Source: Chytridium lagenaria (Eukaryota; Chytridiomycota; Chytridiomycetes; Chytridiales; Chytridiaceae). Taken from it: a stretch of 64,000 nt of DNA. Made by a program: the position numbers and the translations under genes. Below the pieces are notes generated by a model that ran no database searches, was not told the DNA's origin, and saw nothing but the letters and a program-made list of their open reading frames with translations. The stretch spans positions 62,001 to 126,000 of the forward strand of contig JAHLKC010000091.1 in NCBI GenBank assembly GCA_025449115.1, in the 5' to 3' direction. Below are positions 1 to 13,157 of this stretch, piece after piece; the stretch's first letter is position 1, and each line of letters opens with the position of its first letter.

Positions 1-19
1 TCCGTCGCACAGGAACGAA

Positions 20-2766
20 ATGTTCGATAGAGAAGCCTTTCGAGAGGAGACGTTTGGCGCCGAGGAGTTCCTCTCGAACCGTCTGCACATTCCAATACCA
101 CGTTTGAAGACGGATCTCGCTGCGAGTCTAGCTGTGTTAAAGAATGAGCTCATTGAGCTGATCAACAGGGACTATGCGGATTTTATCAACTTGTCGACCA
201 ACCTCGTCGGAGTGGATTGTATGATCTCGGATATCAATCAACCTTTGGGGAAAATAAAGATTACAGTGAATGTATGTGGAATTGGATGCATTCTGCTTAT
301 TTTTGTGGGAAGGATTTGAAAACATATTTGGAGACGGTGATGAATACTCTGGAGACCAAGTTGCGGACCCGTGCAGAGATACGAGAAAAGAAGGTTTGTG
401 TTGACAGTCAATGTGTTCAGGCGAATAATTCTATTAGACCTACCTTCAATTATACCTAAATATCAATGAATCTATGGACAAAGTGGAATCTTTGTTGAAT
501 ATTAAGAAGGCGGATCCGTCATTACAGATAAGGCATGCAGCGGATCGAACGTAATTCAGAGCTCCATAACAAATCTGATTTCATATAGCGATGGAAACTT
601 ATAGAGCGTGTTGCTATAGAATATAATCAACTTCAATTTCTTGTATCTCGCGTATGGGAACTCCGTTTGTCGATAACATAGAATGGGTATGTTTCTGCTT
701 TACTTGCCATATTTATATATATTGCATCAATCTATTTATGATCCTAAATAAAATTAAAGAGAATTACAAGAATCAAGGACACCCTTATTGCGAACTTATC
801 ACAATCGCTACGAGACTCGTTTTTTTCTGTCACCCGGAATCCAAATGACACTGCCGCCTCTGCGATGCTTGCTCAATACTTGCGCACGTACGTTTTGATC
901 GACAAGGCTAAGGAGGCTGGCGCTGTGTTTGAGGACCTATAGTGCTACCATATCTTGAAAAGGTATATTCAAATAATGGTTTATTTACTAAGGGTAAAGA
1001 TCTTCTCGTCCCAGGCTGTTAATCAAGCCACAACCGATAATACGCAAGTCGAATTATTAAAAGACATTTACTCGAAAATATCTTTATTTGTTCGAAACAG
1101 ACTGCAATAGGATTTTGGACATTTGCGCGGCAACGCTTCGAGACAGTCAATACGATTTCTTGACGGATGCGATTTTCACAAATATCACAAAAAACCATCA
1201 CAAAGCGTTTGAGCTTTATCTTTAATCCGGGGATCCCGGCTATTTTCCATAAGGTTTGAATAGGTTGTTTTCGTATGTTTTAATTTGTTTCAGAATTACA
1301 CGTCATCTGTGCATTTCCTTGGAGATTTTGAGAATTTTTGTAGATCGCGGAAGAGTTTATTGTACTTGCGAAGTCATCCATCATATGTTGACTTTACAAA
1401 AAAGTGGAATCTTTCCGTTTACTTTCAAATAAGGTAAAGCCTTTTAATTGTAATAGTCTAATGTATCCAGATATAAAGAAATCATAACGTCACTGAAGGA
1501 AGGCCTTGTTGATAAGAAATTGTCTGCGAACGATTACAGTGGTATGAATGTTACTCCAAGATTTTCTCTCAAACTTCTAGACACAAGCCAAGTGATTCTT
1601 GCTTGCTTGAGTCGGTGCTGGCAAGATGATGTGTTTCTGAGATGTTTAGCATATCGTTTTTGGAAGCTGTCTTTGCAGGTTTGCTTTTCACGTAGTTGTC
1701 GCTAATTGTTAGCTTTTGGAAAGGTATCATATTTGGATCAAAGATTTCGCATTCGATAAAAAGACTCGCGCTGTGGGTGATAACACGGTTGGTTGATAAT
1801 CTATATGTTTTTTTTGTGGCCTATTTGAATATGTCTTAACATGACGATAGGACCCGCTGGTTTCAAATCTGTTCCGAGCTTCGCACGATATTCAAGTCCT
1901 AGTCTCAACGGTAGAATTGAGAAGTGATTAAATTTTATTAATTCTGTAAGGCAAAAGATATTTTAGCAACCACAATTACGCGTCTCATTCCAGAAATCAC
2001 TAAATCTGAATCCTTTTCCGGTAGGGTATTGGCATGGGTGATGTTACCTAAGTATTTTTTTTTAATAAGCCTCCTTCACATCATCCTTACAAAGACTTTT
2101 GGAACTAATTCCCGGTATGAGGAGCGCTATCAGTAGTGTGGCGATAAAGCATGCATGAGTATTATTGACCCTAGAATGGCCGAGATATTGCCAAAGTATC
2201 GTTTTGCTAGCATCGTAAGTCTAACATTTTTCATGTTGGCTTACATCATAAGATCCCAGAAACTCCTCGGATTTCGTCATTGTAATTCTTGAGCCCGCGA
2301 AAAGCATTTTGAAAGAAGAGGGAATGCTGACACCGGAAGATACTGCAACTATAAAGAGACTTGTAGCCGTTGGGATTATTGAAAGGTCTGTAAACTTTAT
2401 ATTCTTCTGTATGTAATTAAAGGACAGATACGCGACATTGTGCCGAAAGGTACTACAGGAGGCTGAGGAGAGTGAGAAATATATTCGGAACCGCAAGAAG
2501 CAGAAGGGAGGCGTATCCGCTGATCTCCTCGCAAGTGATCGCGTTAGAATGCAGCTAAAGATTGACGTGGTTTCTTTCCGTGCACAAGGTATTAAAAAAA
2601 AAGGAGGAAGGGTTAGGGTATTTACTCTATTGATGTTAATACAATTTTTCCAATATAGCTCGAGTCCTTTGGCGTCGACTTGTCTGAGGTGCAAGAGTTT
2701 GAGCAGTTAGAGGCGACCACCAGGGCGAGTGCAGCAATTGGAGGTGGAGGAGGAGCCGAGCAGTGA
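20..2766 (+). CDS. COG2: Conserved oligomeric Golgi complex subunit 2
   Basis: COG2 belongs to lobe A of the COG tether, which captures retrograde vesicles at the Golgi. The first exon opens with MFDREAFREETFGAEEFLS and continues into the conserved N-terminal COG2 segment (heptad-like helix, LSTNLVGVD, INQPLGKIK). Further exons give a coiled-coil stretch (ESMDKVESLLNIKKAD), NQLQFLVSR, a segment around 1200-1260 reading LFNPGIPAIFH in the right frame, and a C-terminal helix (EAEESEKYIRNRKKQKGG, then DLSEVQEFEQLEATTRA) ending at TGA 2764-2766. At least ten short exons are implied. The frame breaks more than once (near 650 and 830) without a good intron, so the model is approximate. QCR7 follows 116 bp downstream on the same strand. 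Confidence 0.85.
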
Positions 2767-2882
2767 TTGGGGGTAAGGGCTATAGTTGGCTGAAGGCAAT
2801 GTTGAAAAGGCCTTTGTGCAACGAATAAAGTGCGAAAAAAAGAAAAAAAGCTCAATTTAATATTTCGAAAATATCAAAAAAT

Positions 2883-3522
2883 ATGTCGCTGTTGCAATCA
2901 CTCCGTGCTCTCAGCAAGAGCAAGACTTCCAAGGTTGGTTCGGCATGGATGGATGGACGAATGGATGGACACTTTAAACGGAGGATCGATGGAGGGGCTG
3001 ATGACCTGGATACGAATCAGCATGAAGACTTACCCGTTTCTTTTTCTAATACTAGGCCTCGGAGAATGGCACGCTAACCAGATGGGATACAGGAAGATGG
3101 GTACGAGGAATTCATGCTTTTGAGAGACCGTGGATCAAAGGACTTATGTGCTGACCATGCGAGTAAAGGTCTTCGCTTCGACCGATCTTATTCCCGATGA
3201 AAGCGAGATCGTGCAAGAGGCCATCAGCCGTCTTCCTCCAAGGAGTTCCAGGATCGCATCTTCCGTTACCGTAGAGCTTTGAACTTGTCAATGGCTCAGA
3301 CCACCCTTGAAAAGCAGAATGGACCAAGCCGGAGGAGGTGGGGATTAGAATCTATACCCTCGATAAACTTTTTTTTGACCGAGAAAACTATTGGTTTTGC
3401 AGGACCTTCCCTACCTTCGCCCACTTATTGACCAGGTTGAGAGCGAGCTTTCCAGCAAGCAGGCGTTCGATAACCTCACCATTATACCCGAGAGTTTGAA
3501 GAACCGTAATCGGTCGACTTGA
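2883..3522 (+). CDS. QCR7: Cytochrome b-c1 complex subunit 7 (UQCRB family), frame-broken
   Basis: Small matrix-side subunit of mitochondrial respiratory complex III. Exon 1 gives MSLLQSLRALSKSKTSK. An intron of about 122 nt (2934-3055, ending CTAATACTAG) leads to LGEWHANQMGYRKMG. A second intron runs to about 3165. Then come LRFDDLIPDE, EIVQEAISRLPPKEFQDRIF and RRALNLSMAQTTLEK. A 65-nt intron (3338-3402) precedes DLPYLRPLIDQVESEL, and the gene stops at TGA 3520-3522. All family landmarks are present, but three single-base shifts are needed: one extra base near 3180-3184, one missing near 3240 and one missing near 3313. As written the exon cannot be translated through. It is either a fresh pseudogene or, more likely, sequence error. 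Confidence 0.85.
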
Positions 3523-3712
3523 GGGTACTTATGCAAAGTCCCATGCAAACCACCATTCATTCTTCTCGTTAATAAATGTATTCCTCAAACTCGTTGTTCT
3601 CATACTGTTCGAGGCCGATGTGGCTTTTTGATAATTGCTGTTCTTCCGGTCTTCGTGCTTCTTGCTGGTCTCCTTTGAAGTTCTAAGCAGTTGTCAACCA
3701 AAAATTTGTTGA

Positions 3713-6700
3713 ATGGCATCGACAGGAGATGTCTCCACAAGCATAGCTCAGATTTGCAGCGACCTTTTAACGGACGGAGAGTGCTTTATTCACAAACATC
3801 CTGATCAAATCGCTGATATCGCGGCGCTATGGGTTAGCTATGAGAGAACTGCGGATGCCACAGTGGGAAGGCAGCCGAAGTCCTGGACGACAATCTTAAG
3901 TGTGCAGAATGTCTTCTCGGTAAACCACATGCACTCGACTATAGCTAAAGGAAGTTTACTACGATTACAAGGACGAATTGAGGATTTCCTTCAAGGCCTT
4001 TTCATCAGGAGTTATGGTCAAAGTTGAATGCCACGAGATATTAAACGGCAAAGGAGGTCTTTCTAACCTTGCTGATCATTCGGAGAGCTCCAACACTTTA
4101 GAGGCGCATCATAAGAATTTGTTTCTGGTATACGACATCGCCAATTACATTCTTTTGACGATAAGTAGATTTCGGCTTCTGAAATACTAAGGCGTCCCGA
4201 GCCTCTCGCTGACGCCCAAGTTGATGATTTGTTCGTCCGAGTTTTGTTATCTATTCAAAGGATAAAGCCTTAAAATTTAAAGCTGGGGTTTTAACCTGGC
4301 TTGTTCTCCTTACTATACACAAAAATAATGAAGTCAGAGAATGGGCTTGTAGATGCATTTGCTCTTCATATGCAAAGTTTCCGACTGGCGCGGATGAGCT
4401 CTTTCAAATCAAGGATTTTTTCGTGATCATGGCCGACATAATCTTTGGAAGGATCAAGTCATCCACGTATAACTTTACCACTGATATTTGTGACGTGTGG
4501 GATGGATTCCTCAATAGTGATAGAGTCTTTGAATGACGAAGGGATGGAGAATCTCTTGAGACTTTTCCTAGAATAGACGGAAGATATTCGAAAAGATAGT
4601 GGTTTCCTCCGGAAAAGTGTTTTGGCGCGCCTTGCAGTGCTTTTCAAAACTTTCGTCTCAACAAAATTGCTGGATCAAATCTTCCTTTCACGCATCGAAG
4701 GCGCTTAATGGCATTGTTCATCATAAGGAATTTATGAATTTGGCCACGCAAGAAAATCTTACAATAAGAAGAGGCACGGACGACACTGCGGACGATCTCA
4801 GTGAAAATGTCACCGAATTCTGCTTTAAATGGATTTTGATAGCTCTCGAGTCCCTTGACAACACAAAAGAAAGATCATCGTTCTTTGAAAGCTTCAAAAC
4901 TACTCTGCCGGTCTTTGTGCTGAGGCGAGAGAAGTGTTTATGAATGACGTGACTCTTCCTCTCATAAATCAAATTGAGTCTCCTTCAGAAGATCAAGCAT
5001 ACTTTGAGGCCGTCGTAATTCTTCACGTCTCCGTATGCTGTTCACTTCAAAACCCAGATTTTGCAGCGGTTTCCAAGTCTTAGGCTTAATTGAAAATGAT
5101 ATTGGCATATTGGAGACTTGTTATGAGACGTTTTTCAACGAGAAAGGCAAGAACAGCCCAAACCCCGGGATATTATATAAGCTATGGGCATATCTTGGTT
5201 CATCGCCGTTGCAACTCCCGGAGTCGCTGGCTTCTGGGATTTTGTCAAAGTTCAGTCGTATCTACTTGCTGGACTATATATCACTAAATGATATATCGCC
5301 TGATAAGATTCCCTTTAACCTTGCTCTTCGATCCGTTGTAAAAGTTATAGTTTGTATTCTGAAGAGTGGGGTGTTTTTCGACTTTTGTGAACTTCGGTCG
5401 GTTTCTCCTTTACTGCATTTCCTCCCCTCACGCTGAAATATCCGAATCTAGTCGTGACGTTTTTGTTTCGCACGACATCTACTACAAGGTATTATTTGAA
5501 ATTGATAGTATTCTTACACATTGCGTAGCCTCTCCAGCATGCTTTCACATTTTACTTTTCATCGACGACGACTTTTGGACAGTTTATTACGCCCTCCTGG
5601 ATTCGTTTCGAGATTATTGCGGCCTTGGTCCACCTCTACTAAAAAGTGCTATTAGAATTTTGGACGTCCTTTTGGGGATGTTTACCGATATATTCGCAGA
5701 TACCAATCAAGACTTTGAGAAAGAAACAGTTTGGCTTAAAGTGTGGCCATTCATCACGGCTGTACTATCATCGAGTGTGAATTGGGCGAAACAGGACCTG
5801 AAGCTCAAGCCGTCTATCACGCAAACCATCGAAACAACTCTCAAACTTTCCGCCCTCGTTATGAACATTTCGACAATCTTCCCATCTCCCAATTTCTAAT
5901 GTCTGTTGCAGCGCCTTTCTCCAACGCTATATCAGCTGGAATGATGTGGTTTAAGGTTCACTCAGAGTCTTTGAGAATCAGACGGTCTCTGTAATAACTA
6001 TGATGATGGATACAGCAATATGTTCTCTATGCGGTTAAACCCCTCTGTCGTCGGATGCTCTGTCAAGTTATGCGAGTGGTGTCGTAAAATCACACATCTC
6101 GTCGTCTCAAAAGCATTCCTTTGAACTTCTTCTGCAAAAATACAAGAGCTCTGTTAGCTCTCGTATATCCCTATCAAGGGAGAAGTCGAAGGGCTCTTTT
6201 CTGGAGGTTGATAACATGACATCTTCAACGGCACCCGTCAAAGATTCTTGGCATACGAGAAGTTGAAGACATTGTTCGAGAAGTCTGTGCCGAAACCGGC
6301 ATCGTCCATTTCGGCAGTTAAGAAGGAATCTTCTTTCTTCCGAAAGGAGGAAACCCCATCAGCTTTTGTTCCGAAGAAGCCCGACCCGCCAAAATCGTTT
6401 ATGCCCGAAAAGCCACCTGCAATACCGGTCCCCAAGAATGTTCCTGAACCCGCCATCTCCTTTCCAAAAAGGAACCTCCCTTTGTTCAAGCCTAAAATTC
6501 CTCTACCGAAAAAGCCGGTGGCCAAGAAGGGTAAAGCAGGAACTTTAATGGCTCAACTTCGCCAAGAGCATTACACGGAAATGCGGCGGAATAATGTGAT
6601 CAAGAAGGGCTCGACTGCGAGGGCAGTTTCGCCAGATGAGGAACATGTGAGCCTGAAAGTGATATCAGCCGACGTCTCTCCAGATCGACCGAAACGCCAG

Positions 6701-9700
6701 ACAATTTTTTTAGACGAAAGAAAAAACGTCGTTGATGTGTCGCGGAAAAAGAGACCGACTGGGGTTCCGTTACGGAAGGAGGATAAGGCAACGTTTAGGA
6801 GTCTTGATGACCTAAGAAAGATTGTGTTGGGGTGGGATTTCAATGGAACGGGAGAGTTACCTCCAGCCTTCAAGAGGGTTCTGAGAAAGATACCATTGCA
6901 ATTTACTTCAGTGGAGGAATACATCGACTTGTTTGAACCATTTGCGATTTTGGAAGCTTGGGAGAGTTTCAAACCGCTAAGGAAGAGACCGACTTCAGCC
7001 AAAAGTGTATAATGGTTGTTGCTTCTGCAACTCAAGTTGACGATTTCTTTGGTAAATTTCGTCCTCATCGTTCTCGCCAATGTCACTTAGATGTTCTGAT
7101 GCATTTTCAGATGTTTCTTTAACTTTTCCAACTGAACAACATCGAAAATTTCGATTCTCCGAAAACGATGTCATTCATTTGGAGCCCGAAACCTCGAAAC
7201 CCAACTTTACCGCCCTTCTGGGTGAGGCACGCTCTTTCAGCGTTAAACGAGAAGAGACAACCGCAACTATTCGCCTTTTTATGAAGGGTCGAAAACAGCA
7301 TCAACACCTTTTCCATGCTCAATCCCGGTGGAATGTTGTAAAATTGTTTTCTCTCACTACAACTGTCCGAGAGTACCGCGCGCTCATCTCTTTGAAAGAC
7401 TTGGAGTTAAAGGATAGCATTATGAATCCGCCGAGCCGAGATATGGACGTTGAGGTGAATGAGGAGAGTGTTCGACGCGTCATGAATTCGTTTGGATTAA
7501 ATGAACCGCAGGCCATGGCTATTGCGAAGGCGAAAGAGCAAAGTTCTGGATTTGTTCTGATTCAAGGTATTCTACATTGATATTTTTAATCTAATCTTAT
7601 TCAGGTCCACCTGGAACAGGTATATTGAAGATTGTATTTTGGTGAGGCTATTTTAACTGATGTCGCATTGAAGGAAAAACAAAGACAATCGTGGGGCTTG
7701 TCGGAATACTTCTTACGACGATGGCGAAAACAATTACAGTCCCAGGTGGTGCGGTCCCCTCCAAAAAAAAAGAACGGCTATTGATCTGCGCACCTTCAAA
7801 CGCAGCTTGCGACGAGATTTTAAAACGTCTAAGATCCGGTGCCAAAGATGTGAAAGGAGAGGTGTTTGCTCCAAAGATTGTTCGACTAGGAACTCCCGAT
7901 TCTGTGAGCGAAGAGGCAAAAGAGTCATGCTTGGTTTGAAACTACTTATTCACTCCCTTTTAAATCATTTGAAGGATAATCTTGTCACGAAGGCTTTGAA
8001 AGAGGATCCGTCGTATTCCAGATTGATTACAGACAATAAGTCGGCCGAATGGGACGCTCTTTTGGAAAATCAAAAGTCGTTAAAAAAGGAGAGAGATGGG
8101 CTTCGGAAGAAGGAGGCAGAGATGCAGGATGAACCTGCGGAGGTGCTTGCTATCGGAAAAAAGATTCGAGAGATTACGGGGAAACTTAAGGAGACGGACG
8201 TGAAGATCAAGGATATTAAGAGTAGCAGATCGGAAAGATCGGCCAATATGGAGAAGATTAAGAGTAAATTGAGGATTAAGTTTGTGCAGGACGCAGATTT
8301 GGTGTAAGGCCCCTCTCCCCCCAACCGTTTTTCTTTTAACTCCAGTCTATATGATCTTTTAGCATATCCACCCTTAGTGGAGCAGGCCATGATTTACTTC
8401 TAACTAAATGTGAAGTGGACTTCCCCACGGTATTCTTGAATTTCATTTTTACATTTTACTCACGTTTACAATAAATAGGTAATTATTGACGAAGCAGGTC
8501 AAGCGGTTGAGCTGAGCGCACTCATACCGTTAAAGTACAAGGCGAAAAAATGTGTTCTTGTAGGAGGTATTCAAATGCATATAACTAGCTCTGATGGCAT
8601 TAAAAGATCCTAAGCAATTACCTCCCACAATTCTGTCGCCAACGAGTATTCGTTACGGCTACGAACAGAGTCTTTTCCAACGGCTTATGACCGCATCTTC
8701 AGATCGTGTTGCGCTGCTATCGTAAGCCTAATTCGTGTGTCCTTGTTTAACTTCTTATAGCATTCAATACCGTATGCACCCCGAAATATCCTCCTTCCCG
8801 TCCTTCCAATTCTACGAAAGCCGCCTTTTAGACGCGGAAAAGAACGAACAAAGTTGCACAGCGCCATGGCATAAAGACGCCTCATTCCCACCTTACTCGT
8901 TTTATGACGTGGAGTGGGGTAGAGAGCAGAGGGCGCAGGGACATAGTCTGCATAATCCGGATGAAGTGATGGTGTGCTTTAATCTTGTGTGTATGTTGTG
9001 TTCAAAATATCCGGGATTTAAGGGTGAGCAGCTTGATTTCTCATGTTTCTTGCCTACATGTTCTGATGTATATTGCTGTTGATGATTTTAGTTTCGCTCA
9101 AAGATTGGAAGTAAGATTTTATCTGGTTTCTTCTTTTTTATTTGCCTTCTCTATTATTTGCTGACGAGTGAGTGGGAAGTTATCACTCCGTATAAGCTAC
9201 AGATGATTAAGCTACGGGATAAATTCAAACGGGCGTTCGGAGAATCGATTTTGAAAGCAATAGATATTAATACGGTACAGTCACACTCATTTGTTATTTT
9301 TCTTCTTATGCTAACTTTATTCAGGTGGATGCATTCCAAGGCCAGGAAAAGGTATGATACCATAGATAATTTAAGCTGACATTTTAGGATATTATCATCG
9401 TTTCTACTGTTCGTGCGGGACTTGGTAGGGGGGGCGAAGTCATAACAGTGCTAAAGATAACTCTAGGTCGTGCAATTGGTTTCCTAAAGGATCGGCGACG
9501 AATGGTAATTACACAATCTTTACACCGAAATAACCTTTTTTTTAGAATGTCGCCTTAACGCGGCCAAAAGTCAGTCTTTGTTATTGGGCGAAGCACATCC
9601 CTTTGCAACAATGAGGATTGGCGTGCTTTGGTGGAAAATGCGCAAAGTAGAGACCTATTTATTGAGGTTTGAATACAGCACAGGGAAATCATCCTAACAT

Positions 9701-9770
9701 AGCTGTTTAGGCCAAACGTGACGTCTGGGGAAGAGAACTGGATATAATCCCGACAAATTTATTGGCGTAA
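3713..9770 (+). CDS. SEN1: Sen1/senataxin-type superfamily 1 helicase
   Basis: A 5'-3' RNA/DNA helicase that resolves R-loops and terminates short non-coding transcripts in the nucleus. The N-terminal half (3713 to about 6000) is the long helical Sen1 N domain, read in several frames with breaks. A basic proline/lysine-rich linker follows (6248-7012). The helicase part carries all SF1B/Upf1-like motifs: GPPGTGKT split by an intron (7602-7680), LLICAPSNAACDEIL (7779), VIIDEAGQAVELSALIP (8479), VGDPKQLPPT (8560-8635), YRMHPEIS (8768), VDAFQGQEKDIII (9325-9400) and RRRMNVALTRPK (9497-9560). The last exon encodes AKRDVWGRELDIIPTNLLA and stops at TAA 9768-9770. ATG 3713 opens the N domain (MASTGDVSTSIAQICSDLL). 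It converges with BCP1, 105 bp between stops. Confidence 0.9.
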
Positions 9771-9875
9771 TATTGAAACTTACACCCGCTGTACTCGTAT
9801 TCCTATATGCTGTCGCTGATTGCCAACATATCTTTTCAATGCCGCGGATTTCCATTTTAGGCTGACTTCTGTCTT

Positions 9876-11029
9876 TTAGGGTGCAAAGAACCCCTCGAGT
9901 CGTTTCTTTATGTCATTCAATCTTTTACAATTCAAAATATACACCCGTCTCGCATGTGATAGACCTGAATCATCGTTGTCGTCCGATTTCTTGTGAAGTG
10001 CAAAATCAAAGGCGAGTTCGGAGAACTATGAAAAGGTTGTGTGTGAGAGTTTCAATTATATATATTCAGTTTACCTCGTTAAACACCTCGTCTTCTGCGT
10101 GAACGTTGAAGAATTGCTTGTTCTTTTTCCCAGCCTGGAAAAGAAAACATGATTTTGTTTAGTAGCGAGTCTCCACAAATAAAGTCCGACCTTTTTCTTT
10201 TTCTTGGGATTACTTAGTTCCTCTGACGTCTCCTCTGACTCTGCAGCCTCCGCGAATGTTTTTGAAATGAGAACGAGATAGTCGAACCGTTTTGCTTGTC
10301 TCTATCATAGGCGGGGGAAAAAAAAGTCAGGACGTGACTCCACGTGCCATTAAAACAAACCCTCTTCAACGGACCATTCTAGCTCTTCACTCAACATCTT
10401 GAACATTGGTGCTACAACCTAATTGTAGATTGTTAGGTCTGTCCCCACAGCAGCGCGAAAAAGAAACTGAAGAAACTGTACCTCTGCTGGCATGTTGACA
10501 AGGCGCTCGTTAATAAGAAACCCGACATGTGACTCCTTAAATATCTTTTGCAGCTCCTCCGACTTTTTCTGATCACCCTTCGTCTTTTCTCTGAGATACT
10601 CGAGCAATGGTTTCAGTGTCTATAATGCAAGCATGTGAAAAGCTTTAGTCTTTTCTATTTTAAAAAAAAAGCGAAAAAAAACATGACCACACCTCTTGAT
10701 GAGTCTCAAAGCTTAATATAGTCATGACAGCGTAAGGATCGGTGGAATCATCGACCTTGACAATGGAACCAATATGTGGTTGTTGAATAATGGCATCGGC
10801 CCATGTCCGACAGGTTGAAGCGATCTGCATCGTAGAGGAAAGTTTGTCGGATAAGGGATTTCAAGCCATGAAAGTCAATCTCTCTTGGATCAAAGAAGTC
10901 GAAATCCACGTCTATGATCTCTTCTTCTTTATCGGAAGTATCTTCTTCATCATCCTCGTCTTCGTCCTTGTCCTCGACTTCCTTGGAGTCAGTAGCCTCC
11001 TCAAGGTCTTCAGGATTCTTTCGTTTCAT
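9876..11029 (-). CDS. BCP1: Bcp1/BCCIP family protein
   Basis: In yeast Bcp1 is a nuclear protein that chaperones ribosomal protein Rpl23 and helps export Mss4; the animal homologue is the BRCA2-interacting BCCIP. The protein begins MKRKNPEDLEE, followed by a very acidic tract, then the family signature IDVDFDFFDPREIDFHGLKS and DADRFNLSDM. Later exons give SHVGFLINERLVNMPAEV, a KKKKK basic patch (about 10190) and KNKQFFNVHAEDEVFNEV. The C-terminus is FSELAFDFALHKKSD through EGFFAP, with stop at 9876-9878. Introns are short. The proteasome alpha1 gene lies 113 bp upstream on the same strand. Confidence 0.88.
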
Positions 11030-11142
11030 GTCAGTTCACAAAAATTTATTGCGTCTTCAGACGAAGCTTATAAACAGGATGAGATGAATGCTTGAGGTGA
11101 AGGAGTAATTAGAAATTCGGTTTATTTTTCAACAAGTCCAAA

Positions 11143-12299
11143 TCAATCCCTCTCAGTGATCCTGGTCAAGTGTGCGTCAATCTCTTGCGCGCTCAATGTC
11201 CTGAAGACGGGGCTGTCCCGGGTCACAACTCCAATCTCAATGTCAGTAGACTTGAAATCAATGGAGAGCGTGGTCGAGAGCGTTGTGATGGCAAGCTATG
11301 GATAAGGGGAACCGATGTTAAAACTTCCACAAATAACCTTGCAAAGGGTTTCACCTCAATGGCCTCCTCATTCGACAACTCAGGGTTCTTCTTAAGCTTC
11401 TTTTCCAAATGAGTGAGAGACTCCTGGTACTTTGCGCCGGCTGTTGTGGCCTTGTATCCAACAAAATATCCGGAGGGATCGCACTTAAACAGCTGAGGTC
11501 CCGCTTCATCATCCATTCCAACCAAAATCATCGCTGGAATGGGCATCAGAAAACCAGATATCTTCAAAAATTCACTCACAGACTCCGAGAGGTCGCATGG
11601 CCGCATGCTGGGTGTACACCTGGTTAATGCTCGCCACGCGCTTGGCAAGCATGTGAGGAGGAATATCGTATCCAAACTTGTACTTCCATTCTCCCGCCTC
11701 CAAACGCGCACGAGACACTTGAGCCCTAGCATCCGCTAAAGAGAAGCGTCAACACACAACACAGCCATTGTCGGAAGTACCGATTAATCCTGTCATGACA
11801 CAGCCGATGTTGGGAGTAAGTTGGAAGATATGGGTAACGGTGGAGGGGTCAAGCAACTTGTCCTACAAGCCATGCGTTAGACTCACTCGAGACTGTCAGT
11901 GTCAAATACCGGAACTTTCTTCTGTGTGCAAACAACGGCAATATCCTTGCCCTTGATTCCGACAGAGGTCAAGCCAGCATTGGTGATTGCTTTAAAAGCA
12001 TACTCTAACCGTCGGGTGGTCAGCAAGCTAGCCAAATACACTTTAAATTTTCAAGATACTCACCGACTTGGTACAGCCGACCTTCTGGAGAGAAGATGGT
12101 GATGTGACGGTCATCTGAAACGCGCGTACAGCATCAAAAGATGGCGGAGAGCGAGCAAGCGATGGAGAGAAGAAAGGTCATGGGTAGATGAATAGATGGA
12201 AAATAAGCATGTTAGATGGATGTTACCAGCATGAGCCATTGTCAAGGAAGAATGCAACCGGCGTAGGGGCATCTACTCACATCCCTTGTCCCTGCTCAT
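11143..12299 (-). CDS. SCL1: 20S proteasome subunit alpha-1 (PSMA6/Scl1 type)
   Basis: A structural alpha-ring subunit of the 20S proteasome. The start lies in a tiny first exon (MSRDKG, ATG at 12299-12297), which fits the alpha1 N-terminus. Next come [23 protein letters not shown] residues, [20 protein letters not shown] (about 11930-12005), VVCTQKKVP, the [18 protein letters not shown] segment, [18 protein letters not shown] and [20 protein letters not shown] (about 11450-11510). The C-terminus is [15 protein letters not shown], stopping at 11143-11145. The ending and the QKKVP motif separate alpha1 from other alpha subunits. About five exons; the stretch around 11580-11740 needs frame correction. 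Confidence 0.92.
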
Positions 12300-13157
12300 G
12301 TTGGGTGATGGACGTTACGAATTTGAAAATGTCCTAGTGAAAATTTTTGGTAATAGGATTTGTGTTGGCCAAAAGGACGCGCAATCCTGTCTGTGCCGTC
12401 CCTGTAGGAGATGAGCTTCATAAGACGATGGAGGTAAGGGAACGCTCAAGGGAAGTTTTGATACTCTCATACAACATGCGCTGCAGAGTATCTGTGGCAT
12501 GGTATGGTACTGGCGGTTACTTTTCTTCAATAAATGTTGTGGTTAGTTCTTTGGCAATTGCTAAAAGGCACTGCATTATTGCATGTTTGAGCAGGTAATG
12601 TAATGCATCTTTCCTAGAAGTAAGGCTATCTGAGTCTCTTTGTTCAGATGACGCACAGGATTTAATAAAGTACTTTACATTCGTTCTTGTTGAATTACAT
12701 TTGCACCACCACTCTTACTATCTTAAACATGCCCATTCGGGACTCGAATACCTCAAGTCCTGCTCATGCTCTTCTTATCCACATCTGAAAAGCAACGACA
12801 GGGACCTCCCAACACACGTGCTAGAAAAAACCCCTCAGAAATCCTGTGTTAATGATGGAGAGCTCCAGTCGAAAGAAGGAACCTTCTAACTAAACCCATG
12901 ACTTTCCGTCTACAGTCTTTTCAAAACTTTCGAACCTACAGGTTCTTCAATAGCACAAACGCATTATACCTTGTGCAAATATCCATTTTCTTGTGGGTGA
13001 GCAGAGAGAGAGTGGGCTGATTGAATGACAGCAGCCACCAAAAGATGTTTGTCAGTCACTCTTTGTCCGACTGTTTCGGCCTTTTCGTTGCACCCATACA
13101 GCTTTCCTTTTTTTTTTTTTCACTTCACTTTGTCACTTTCCGACACTTGAACCAGTC
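12300..13157. other. Intergenic region, no supported gene
   Basis: About 860 bp between the proteasome alpha1 start (minus) and the importin start (plus), so it should hold both promoters. The segment 12720-13000 contains short protein-like pieces on the plus strand in shifting frames (for example MPIRDSNTSSPAHALL, then TFRLQSFQNFRTYRFF). I cannot join them into a convincing gene. A poly-T tract (13107-13120) lies shortly upstream of the importin ATG. Confidence 0.4.

Noticed and set aside
3161..3345. Programmed frameshifting in QCR7
   Set aside because: Three shifts in opposite directions with no slippery site or downstream structure; error is simpler.
12701..13000. Possible small gene upstream of importin
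   Set aside because: Several protein-like pieces exist but need three or more frame changes and no consistent splice sites; left as intergenic.
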